DNA of 12,337 nt from Deltaproteobacteria bacterium (GTDB lineage: Bacteria; Desulfobacterota; DSM-4660; Desulfatiglandales; HGW-15): positions 447,313 through 459,649 of the forward strand of contig CP070840.1 in the NCBI GenBank assembly GCA_020342025.1, written 5' to 3'. Of this stretch, positions 6,838 to 12,337 are shown one piece after another (the first letter of the stretch is position 1; each line of letters begins with the position of its first letter). Both the position numbers and the translations under genes were made by a program. The notes under the pieces are model-generated. The model had not been told where the DNA came from, searched no databases, and was given only the letters and a program-made list of their open reading frames with translations.

Positions 6838-8136
6838 ATGGACCCCAGTCTGATAGGAATACTAGGTATCTGTGCACTTTTCTTCCTCCTTGCGATGAGG
6901 ATGTATATAGGCATTGCCATGCTCGTGACGGGATTTTTTGGTTATTGTCTCATGATGGGGATACCAGCCGGTCTCGGCCTTCTTAATCTTGTTCCCTATT
7001 CAGCGGGTTCCTCATACACGTTAACCGTTATCCCACTTTTTGTATTGATGGGGCAGTTTGCATATATTTCAGGCATTAGTGGTGATATATATAAAGCCGT
7101 TTATTCCTGGATCGGCAATTACGCTGGCGGTCTCTCTATGGCAACGGTTCTCGGTTGCGCCGGCTTCGCAGCAGTGAGCGGATCGAGTTTGGCAACAGCC
7201 GCAACAATGGGGACTGTGGCCATTCCTGAAATGAAAAAATATGGCTATGACTCCAAGCTGGCAACGGGGTGCGTGGCTGCTGGCGGCACACTGGGTATTC
7301 TAATCCCCCCCAGTTTAGGATTTATGATCTACGGAATCCTGACAGAACAGTCTATTGGAAAACTCTTTATGGCAGGTATCCTGCCAGGTATTCTTCTGTC
7401 TGCCTTATTCCTGCTTACCATATTCGTCCAATGCAAAATCAAACCATCTATAGGCCCCCCCGCAGAGCGCATCTCTTTCAAGGATCGTGTTTTATCCCTC
7501 AAAGATATCTGGGGACTACTTTTTCTGTTCATGCTTGTTATGGGCGGCATCTATCTAGGTGTGTTCACACCTACCGAGGCTGGTGGTGTCGGGGCCTTTG
7601 GCTCCTTTCTGATCGCTCTAGTGAAGGGAAGACTAAACTTTAAAAATATCCAGGAGAGCGTCTTAGAAACAGGGAAGACGACAGCGATGATTTTTCTCAT
7701 CATCATCGGTGCCGAGTTTTTCTCGAAATTCATGGGCGTGACCATGCTTCCCATGATGCTCGCGGACTATATAGGAGGTCTTGCTTTAAATAAATATCTA
7801 ATCCTAACATTCATCCTTTTTACCTACATTATACTTGGTTGTGTCATGGACTGCGTTGCAATAATGATCCTTACGACTCCTATCATTTTCCCTGTAGTGA
7901 ACGCTCTTGGATTTGACCCTATATGGTATGGGGTGATCATGGTGGTCGTTCTCGAAGCCGGTTTTATTACGCCCCCCGTGGGATTGAACGTCTTTGTTAT
8001 AAGAGCCGTTTCAGGTGATGTTGAATTAGGCACCATATTTGTAGGCATTTTGCCATTTCTGGCGGCCTGCTTGGCGGCTGTCATATTGCTCATCGTATTT
8101 CCAAAAATTGCATTATTTATCCCAAGTCTCATGTGA
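6838..8136 (+). CDS. dctM: TRAP transporter large permease subunit, DctM family
   Basis: The transport subunit of the TRAP system, 432 residues, full length, with about eleven or twelve hydrophobic segments across the inner membrane. It moves the acid using a sodium gradient. Characteristic stretches are AAVSGSSLATAATMG (111-125) and GTLGILIPPS (150-159) in the first half, FTPTEAGGVGA (243-253), then GCVMDCVAIMILTTPIIFPV (334-353) and TPPVGLNVFV (378-387) in the second half. These are the paired reentrant-loop regions of the two inverted halves of the transporter. The ATG lies three bases after the dctQ stop. A weak AGGAA (6824-6828) serves as ribosome site, consistent with coupling. Nothing in the protein looks truncated or fused. 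Substrate identity depends on DctP and is unknown. Confidence 0.94.
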   Translation: MDPSLIGILGICALFFLLAMRMYIGIAMLVTGFFGYCLMMGIPAGLGLLNLVPYSAGSSYTLTVIPLFVLMGQFAYISGISGDIYKAVYSWIGNYAGGLSMATVLGCAGFAAVSGSSLATAATMGTVAIPEMKKYGYDSKLATGCVAAGGTLGILIPPSLGFMIYGILTEQSIGKLFMAGILPGILLSALFLLTIFVQCKIKPSIGPPAERISFKDRVLSLKDIWGLLFLFMLVMGGIYLGVFTPTEAGGVGAFGSFLIALVKGRLNFKNIQESVLETGKTTAMIFLIIIGAEFFSKFMGVTMLPMMLADYIGGLALNKYLILTFILFTYIILGCVMDCVAIMILTTPIIFPVVNALGFDPIWYGVIMVVVLEAGFITPPVGLNVFVIRAVSGDVELGTIFVGILPFLAACLAAVILLIVFPKIALFIPSLM

Positions 8137-8241
8137 AATAATAATATAAGAATAATGTGGGACTGTTAAGATGTCTTCACGTCCTGGAACGGATTAGCAT
8201 TGATTACGTTATCATCCAGCCATAAATCAAGTTTAAAGAGA

Positions 8242-8273
8242 TATAATTCACAACTGACAATTTAGCCAGAGGA
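8242..8273 (+). promoter_or_regulatory. Possible promoter -10 and ribosome site of the FAD oxidoreductase gene
   Basis: The 144-bp gap after dctM is AT-rich. It contains a perfect TATAAT at 8242-8247, without a recognisable -35 at 16-18 bases. CAGAGGA (8267-8273) lies seven bases before the ATG at 8281 and decides that start. The gene could have its own promoter here or be read through from the transporter genes; no terminator is visible in the gap. Confidence 0.35.
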
Positions 8274-8280
8274 TAAAAAA

Positions 8281-9678
8281 ATGGAATCTAATAAAGGTGG
8301 TGGGAAGACCATTATCGAACCAGGCAGGGAGACCAAAGTTTATAAGGAAGCAGAAGTCCTTGTTGTAGGGGGAGGTCCAGCTGGGGTAAGTGCTGCGGTA
8401 GCTGCGGCTCGCAATGGAGCTGAAACCGTATTGGTGGAACGGTATGGCCACCTGGGTGGAATGGCCACAGGGGGTCTTGTCATTCTGATCCCCCATCTGA
8501 GTGATGGGAGCAATCAGTTGGTCATAGCCGGACAACAGAAAGAGTGGTTGGATAGACTCGAACTTTTAGGAGGCGTACTTCAGCCCCCACGAGACGATAT
8601 TGGCTCTTCAAATCCGGCCCTTATCAAGAAATGGGGTAACTACCGGTTCTTTGTGGTTGAAGGCAAGGTGAGGTACTCTGCCTACGTAGATCCGGAGATG
8701 CTCAAGTGCGTTCTCAACGACATGGTGGCGGATGCGGGCGTTACACTTTGTCTTCACTCCTGGGGTTGCCAGGCCATCATGGATGGCAACAGGATAAAGG
8801 GGATTTTCTTTGAGAGCAAGGAAGGCAGGCAGGTAGTTCTTGGCCAGGTTGTCATTGACGCCACGGGAGACGGCGATATCTTTGCATCCGCCGGCGCCGA
8901 CTTTGATGGGACTTTGGATCCCAACCTCAGGTCCTCGAAGCTGGCCCTGGTCTTTCGTGTTGGCAACATCGACTATAAGAGATTTCGCGCTTTCAAAGGC
9001 AAAGAGACTCAGACCACCTCCATATACGAAACCGGGTCGGAGGAGAGCAGCTATGCCAAGTTAATGGGGAAACTGAACCGGCTTGGCGGCTTTACAGTAA
9101 CCATGCCCACTTCCCGGGATGATGTGGTCTGGTTTAATAACTGGATCCCGGATTTGAGTTGTTTAAAGGTGAAGGATCTCACTCAGATGGAAGTGGAGAC
9201 CCGCAAGAAAATGCTTCTGACCCACCGGTTTTTTAAAGAGAATGTGCCCGGATTTGAGGATAGCTATATTTTGGACACAGCGTCCCAAGTAGGGACTCGA
9301 GGGAGTAGGCGGCTGATCGGAGAACACATATTGACGCAAGAGGAGCTGCGAGCGGGGACCGTGTATGAAGATACCATCGCCCTGTTTCCTCCCCTCACAA
9401 CCAATGCCTCGCCAGAGAAGCCCAATCGCTGCATTCCTTACCGGTCCCTTTTACCTAGAAATGTGGAGGCCATGTTAGTTGCGGGTCGCTGTTTTTCATC
9501 AGATTTGGTGGCAAATGATATCATGAACCTCATTCCCCCTTGCGTGGCCATGGGTGAGGCGGCAGGCACTGCCGCAGCACTATCCGTTAAAGAGGGTGTC
9601 GCACCGAGAGACGTTGACTATACCATTTTGCGTAATCACCTTCTAGACCAGGGCGTTCCTTTACCGCATCTCAAATAG
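8281..9678 (+). CDS. FAD-dependent oxidoreductase (FAD_oxidored-like family)
   Basis: A flavoprotein of 465 residues with an N-terminal dinucleotide-binding fold: VLVVGGGPAGVSAAVAAARNG (27-46 region) with GGGPAG at 30-35, followed by the acidic strand end LVERYGHLGGMATGG (51-65). A second FAD segment, VVIDATGDGDI (190-200), and a C-terminal one, VAGRCFSSD through PPCVAMGEAAGTAAALS (400-435), complete the fold. The middle motif TASQVGTRGSRRLIGEH (333-349) is typical of the FAD_oxidored group often annotated simply as FAD-dependent oxidoreductase. There is no signal peptide or membrane segment, so it is cytoplasmic, with a 20-residue polar leader before the fold. No iron-sulfur cysteine cluster is seen. 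It follows the TRAP genes on the same strand, so it may act on the imported compound, for example by oxidising or reducing it before or after CoA activation. Its reaction is unknown. Confidence 0.85.
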   Translation: MESNKGGGKTIIEPGRETKVYKEAEVLVVGGGPAGVSAAVAAARNGAETVLVERYGHLGGMATGGLVILIPHLSDGSNQLVIAGQQKEWLDRLELLGGVLQPPRDDIGSSNPALIKKWGNYRFFVVEGKVRYSAYVDPEMLKCVLNDMVADAGVTLCLHSWGCQAIMDGNRIKGIFFESKEGRQVVLGQVVIDATGDGDIFASAGADFDGTLDPNLRSSKLALVFRVGNIDYKRFRAFKGKETQTTSIYETGSEESSYAKLMGKLNRLGGFTVTMPTSRDDVVWFNNWIPDLSCLKVKDLTQMEVETRKKMLLTHRFFKENVPGFEDSYILDTASQVGTRGSRRLIGEHILTQEELRAGTVYEDTIALFPPLTTNASPEKPNRCIPYRSLLPRNVEAMLVAGRCFSSDLVANDIMNLIPPCVAMGEAAGTAAALSVKEGVAPRDVDYTILRNHLLDQGVPLPHLK

Positions 9679-9689
9679 GCTCTGGACTG

Positions 9690-9710
9690 TCTGGAAGAAA
9701 CAAATCCAGA
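9690..9710 (+). other. Small stem-loop after the FAD oxidoreductase gene
   Basis: TCTGGA (9690-9695) pairs with TCCAGA (9705-9710) around nine bases; a second TCTGGA lies at 9681-9686, so the left arm is duplicated. No T-run follows. It might help end or stabilise the transcript, but it is too weak to call a terminator. Confidence 0.25.
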
Positions 9711-9737
9711 ACCTCCAATCTTCTTTATGTGCTTCAG

Positions 9738-9830
9738 ATGGACACCAAAGAGAATATCAAGAAACTTCAAAAAATCACTCAGGAAGCGGATCTTGGAGGG
9801 GACCAGCGGCGCATCGGTAATTATACTTAA
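9738..9830 (+). pseudogene. Relic resembling the N-terminus of an acyl-CoA carboxylase carboxyltransferase subunit
   Basis: A 30-codon open frame encodes a peptide with the central stretch IKKLQKITQEADLGGDQRRI. Carboxyltransferase beta subunits of propionyl- and other acyl-CoA carboxylases commonly begin with a charged helix followed by a GG-x-x-RI pattern (as in LGGGEKRI) and then the conserved HxKGKLTARER segment. Here the resemblance ends at RIGNYT and a stop, and no continuation in other frames was found up to 9939. No ribosome binding site precedes the ATG. It is best read as a decayed or rearranged gene end left in a convergent gap, in keeping with the acyl-CoA theme. The match covers only about 23 residues, so chance similarity cannot be excluded. 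Confidence 0.35.
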
Positions 9831-9939
9831 GTCGGGAGTGACATTTGATGTAAATTTCGGCCAGTAAACTGCAAAAAACATGACCTTGCTATGAAAGTTA
9901 ACACGTAAAAGCAACCAATAGAGATAATGCCATCTTAGA

Positions 9940-11262
9940 TCACTCGTATAGTTTGCGAACCAACTTTCTCTTATATTGATATCTTGGGAGCTCGCTTACC
10001 AATTCAACGGAGGCACGAAACATAAGCTTATCGCGGATGACAGTCTCCACCAACCTTTTTAGTTCGCCTTTTTCGCCGGGCTGTTCAGCCAATTCCACTT
10101 TGATCTTAAGAGGGGGCTCGACTGCAGGGCCATGCTTTTCAAGTTGGATCTCGATTTCCCCGCTGACCCTTGGCCGAAGAGTCGATACGACGTCTCTGAT
10201 CGCCAGAGGATATACATTGACTCCAAGTACAGTAAGCATTTCGTCGGTCCTGCCTAGCACATCAATACGAAACCCGGTTCGACCACAGGTACATTCGTCG
10301 GTAGAAACTGCCCGCACATGGTCGTGGGAGCGATAGCGTATCAGGGGCATTCCCTGGAGTTCTAAGGCTGTATATACCAATTCTCCCGTTACTCCTTCCG
10401 TGACATCCAGTTGTTTGTTTGTCTCAGGATCGATAAGCTCCACATGGATGAGCCCTTGCCCTAGGTAGTGCATCCCATTTCCCCTGTTCTGGACACACTC
10501 TCCGAAGACAACACAGGCCATCTCCCCCATTCCCATTCCCTCAATCACGGTGGCCCCAAAACCCTCTTCAATCCGGGGCCGTACTACCTTCGTCCCGCCT
10601 TCAGCACCACCGACAATGGTCCTAAGACCAAGCTCCTTCGGATTCAGCCCTCTCTTTTGCACTTCCTCCAGCAGGTAGGACCAGAAGGAAACAGTGGAAT
10701 GCAAAGCGTTGGCCCCCTGATATTGGAAAGCTGCGATTACCCGGTCGGTGTTGAAACCCGTGGGGATATGGACTGCCCCCGTTTTTTCGATTCCCTCGCG
10801 GAAGGTGTCAGCGATGAATGGAGCTGTTGGTATGCTGACAACCACACTATCAGGCCGAATCCCACCACCCCAGCAGAAGCGGGCTATAGCCTCCGCATGA
10901 ACTTTTGAAATATCATGGTCCGTGAGACCTACATAAGTTGGAATGCCAGTGGTTCCGCTAGAAGAATAGATGCGGGTGAGTTTTTCCAGCGTACAGGCTC
11001 GGTGCCTTCCTACGGGTGGCCGGCTCAGCTGTGCCTCCCTTAGCTCATCCTTCTCCGTGAAAGGCAACTTGACAATATCATCCAAGCTTTTAATGTCATT
11101 TTTCCCTAGGCCGTTGCCCCTGAATTTCTCCTGATAAAAGGGGGAACTTTTGAATACATATTTGCACTGCCTCAGGAATTTCTGCTGATGTAACACGTAT
11201 AATTCCTCTCCTCCTATCGTCTCCATTTCCTTATTCCAGAACAATGGCCATTCTTGTGACAT
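9940..11262 (-). CDS. Phenylacetate-CoA ligase-like AMP-forming enzyme (PaaK family)
   Basis: An adenylate-forming CoA ligase of 440 residues, the usual PaaK length and shorter than FadD-type ligases. Visible parts are the N-terminal PaaK helix region ending FYQEKFRGNGL (42-52), LPFTEKDELRE (66-76), the phosphate loop RIYSSSGTTGIPTYVGLT (97-114), VGGAEGGTK (217-225), GMGMGE (242-247) in place of the usual YGxTE, LIRYRSHD (307-314), CTCGRTGFRIDVLGRTDEML (324-343), GVNVYPLAI (347-355), and a C-terminal ELPRYQYKRKLVRKL (424-438) supplying lysines where the catalytic residue lies. It should activate an aromatic or other carboxylic acid in the cytoplasm. The ATG at 11262 is chosen because AAGGAG (11269-11274 on this strand) lies six bases before it; a longer frame opens at a TTG (11298) with no ribosome site. 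It is transcribed against the TRAP cluster and downstream of the XRE-cupin gene on the same strand. Substrate not predictable. Confidence 0.9.
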   Translation of the reverse strand: MSQEWPLFWNKEMETIGGEELYVLHQQKFLRQCKYVFKSSPFYQEKFRGNGLGKNDIKSLDDIVKLPFTEKDELREAQLSRPPVGRHRACTLEKLTRIYSSSGTTGIPTYVGLTDHDISKVHAEAIARFCWGGGIRPDSVVVSIPTAPFIADTFREGIEKTGAVHIPTGFNTDRVIAAFQYQGANALHSTVSFWSYLLEEVQKRGLNPKELGLRTIVGGAEGGTKVVRPRIEEGFGATVIEGMGMGEMACVVFGECVQNRGNGMHYLGQGLIHVELIDPETNKQLDVTEGVTGELVYTALELQGMPLIRYRSHDHVRAVSTDECTCGRTGFRIDVLGRTDEMLTVLGVNVYPLAIRDVVSTLRPRVSGEIEIQLEKHGPAVEPPLKIKVELAEQPGEKGELKRLVETVIRDKLMFRASVELVSELPRYQYKRKLVRKLYE

Positions 11263-11412
11263 CACACACTCCTTACTGATGGCTTGGTGAAAGGGCAATT
11301 ACGAGAGTCTAATGGCACACGCGTTAGGAACCCAAAGAACCTGGGATGACGTCCATCCGTTTTTGGCAATCCTTCAATGATCCTCCGAACAAGCTCCCTT
11401 GCGCACTGAACA

Positions 11413-11440
11413 ATTATGGTAAGGCTGTTGAAAAAAACAA
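11413..11440 (-). promoter_or_regulatory. Weak candidate promoter for the PaaK-like gene
   Basis: On the minus strand TTGTTT (11435-11440) and CATAAT (11413-11418) are 16 bases apart. The -10 matches in five of six positions and the -35 in three. It would give a leader of roughly 140 bases before the ATG at 11262. Confidence 0.25.
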
Positions 11441-11502
11441 AATCATTAGTCATCTGAGATAACTTACCTGAATTTTGGCTAAGCGATCACGGTTATCTGG
11501 AC

Positions 11503-11515
11503 TTCCACCGTGGAA
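11503..11515. promoter_or_regulatory. Palindrome TTCCAC-C-GTGGAA, possible operator
   Basis: Perfect 6-bp arms flank a single central base, a form typical of a dimer-binding operator and too tight for an RNA hairpin. It lies just past the stop of the XRE-cupin gene and upstream of the possible promoter of the PaaK-like ligase, so it could be a site for that regulator. No second copy was noticed in the window. Confidence 0.35.
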
Positions 11516-11578
11516 AAGGACCAAGGACAGTTCTAAGATTGTTCAAGCGTGATTTGAGGCCCCAGGGGGATCGGAATA

Positions 11579-12145
11579 TTAGAGCTTTTTATTGTGATGC
11601 AAGACCACCAGAAGCTTTGCCTTCTTTTTTCCCAGGCTTCTACCACTGTGTGATATCCTTGAATCGTAATAGGCACTATCGCCCTTCTTCATTATGTAGG
11701 GCTTCCCGTTATATACGAGCTCATGCCTCCCTTCTAGCACATATATAAATTCTTCTCCTTCATGTTCGAACATAGTCTGAAGTTCGAATGCGGGTTCGAT
11801 TACGTAAGGTTCCATATTCTTGCCCGGCCTGTCTGTTGCAAGGGCTTGATACGTATATCCATAAGAAGAAGCAGAATTTTCTACAATTTCTCTCCTGTTC
11901 TCTTTGTCAAATGAAAGGTTGGGCGCCGGAACTTCCTGATGAGCATCTCTAAACAAAAAGATAACGTCAAAACCGAGGGCTGTAGCGATCTTGTTTAGAG
12001 TAGAGTATGTAGGAGCACTTTTAGATCTCTCGATTTTTGAGAGATAACCTTTGGTAAAGCCAGTGAGATCAGCTAGCTCTTGAAGCGTTATCTTCTTTTG
12101 TCTACGAGAAGCCCTGATTCTTTCTGCTATAGACTTTTCCTTCAT
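11579..12145 (-). CDS. XRE-family transcriptional regulator with C-terminal cupin domain
   Basis: A DNA-binding regulator of 188 residues, full length for the XRE-cupin family. The helix-turn-helix is at about 6-62: RIRASRRQKKITLQELADLT, then GFTKGYLSKIERSKSAP and TLNKIATALGFDV. A linker (63-110) leads to a cupin_2 domain (about 115-185) with FEHEGEEFIYVLEGRHEL (126-143), the GD turn (155-156) and His166, which together resemble a small-molecule or metal pocket. Such proteins usually repress or activate a neighbouring catabolic or transport gene in response to a metabolite. The PaaK-like ligase downstream on the same strand is the closest candidate target. The ATG at 12145 fits the family N-terminus, though the upstream GTGGCCAG is a poor ribosome site. 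A short leader from the promoter noted upstream would explain this only in part. Confidence 0.9.
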   Translation of the reverse strand: MKEKSIAERIRASRRQKKITLQELADLTGFTKGYLSKIERSKSAPTYSTLNKIATALGFDVIFLFRDAHQEVPAPNLSFDKENRREIVENSASSYGYTYQALATDRPGKNMEPYVIEPAFELQTMFEHEGEEFIYVLEGRHELVYNGKPYIMKKGDSAYYDSRISHSGRSLGKKKAKLLVVLHHNKKL

Positions 12146-12163
12146 CTGGCCACGAAAAAGCGA

Positions 12164-12208
12164 GTTTAATCGTATAAACCCTATAAGTGTTTAGAGCAAA
12201 CGACTCTA
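12164..12208 (-). promoter_or_regulatory. Possible promoter with dyads for the XRE-cupin gene
   Basis: On the minus strand TTGCTC (12194-12199) and TATACG (12171-12176) are spaced 17 bases apart, a weak sigma70-like pair. Two short inverted repeats overlap them: TAGAG/CTCTA (12192-12196 and 12204-12208) across the -35, and GTTTA/TAAAC (12164-12168 and 12175-12179) across the -10. This could be an autoregulatory control region. Arms of five bases are short and may be chance. Confidence 0.3.
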
Positions 12209-12337
12209 GGCTGTAAGCCGAGGGTATAAGTTTCGAATATTTAAAGCCCTAGCTCTTGAGCCACTTTCTCTCTATGAAAACCCGTATCGCCCCAAAGAAA
12301 TTCTGATAGTTTAGCTCGCCTTGAATAAAGTTGCATA

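Larger units (their letters stand above)
11263..11578 (-). other. 316-bp intergenic region upstream of the PaaK-like gene
   Basis: No convincing gene lies here. A 63-codon frame on the minus strand (11262-11453) has no good ribosome site and no recognisable family, so it is not called. The region holds the ribosome site of the ligase (11269-11274), a possible promoter (11413-11440) and a palindrome (11503-11515), each listed separately. The length suggests a real regulatory leader, or decayed sequence, rather than simple operon spacing. Confidence 0.5.

Noticed and set aside
4950..8280. Sigma54 (-24/-12) promoters upstream of the TRAP and FAD genes
   Set aside because: No GG-N10-GC pair with the flanking consensus was found in the gaps inspected.
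10468..10908. 146-codon plus-strand frame inside the PaaK-like gene
   Set aside because: It lies opposite conserved PaaK motifs and its product is low in recognisable structure; a shadow frame.
11262..11453. Minus-strand 63-codon frame ahead of the PaaK-like gene
   Set aside because: It lacks a well-placed ribosome site, matches no family I recognise, and runs into the ligase ribosome site and start; it is probably chance in a leader region.
12311..12337. Possible last eight codons of a minus-strand gene entering from the right edge
   Set aside because: An open frame of eight codons to a stop is too short to support any call.
1..12337. CRISPR array, tRNA, insertion sequence or phage elements
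   Set aside because: No repeated spacer structure, cloverleaf, transposase-like protein or terminal inverted repeats were seen.

Overview
This window looks like an accessory catabolic region from a Gram-negative, probably anaerobic bacterium of Desulfobacterota (deltaproteobacterial) character. That view rests on gene content: acyl-CoA enzymes, a zinc-type UroD/MtaA methyltransferase homologue, a TRAP transporter with a Sec-secreted binding protein, and a PaaK-like ligase. It is inference, since no phylogenetic marker is present. Base composition looks moderate and even, with no obvious foreign island.

Layout. (1) At 1-87 the window opens on the last 28 codons of a gene, possibly a TetR-type regulator. 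(2) At 211-4949 (+) a four-gene run encodes an acyl-CoA dehydrogenase, an enoyl-CoA hydratase, an ANL-superfamily acyl-CoA ligase and a methylcobalamin methyltransferase-like UroD protein. The last two genes abut with no intervening base. (3) At 5142-8136 (+) lie the three subunits of a TRAP transporter (DctP, DctQ, DctM), with a perfect 11-bp GC-rich hairpin between dctP and dctQ. (4) At 8281-9678 (+) is an FAD-dependent oxidoreductase. (5) At 9679-9939 is a convergent gap holding a short open frame that resembles the N-terminus of an acyl-CoA carboxylase carboxyltransferase, probably a relic. (6) At 9940-11262 (-) is a phenylacetate-CoA ligase-like enzyme, followed at 11579-12145 (-) by an XRE-cupin regulator.

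How the genes may work together (inference). The TRAP system would import an organic acid. One of the two ligases would convert it to a CoA thioester. The dehydrogenase would introduce an alpha,beta double bond and the hydratase would add water. The window has no 3-hydroxyacyl-CoA dehydrogenase, thiolase, electron-transfer flavoprotein or corrinoid protein, so the pathway must be completed elsewhere or these enzymes serve a different route. The FAD oxidoreductase and the UroD/MtaA-like protein are the least predictable members and the most likely source of unusual chemistry. Dyad-symmetric sites lie before the acyl-CoA dehydrogenase, dctP and the two minus-strand genes, suggesting separate local regulation of each block. 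I found no tRNA, rRNA, CRISPR array, insertion sequence or intact phage gene.
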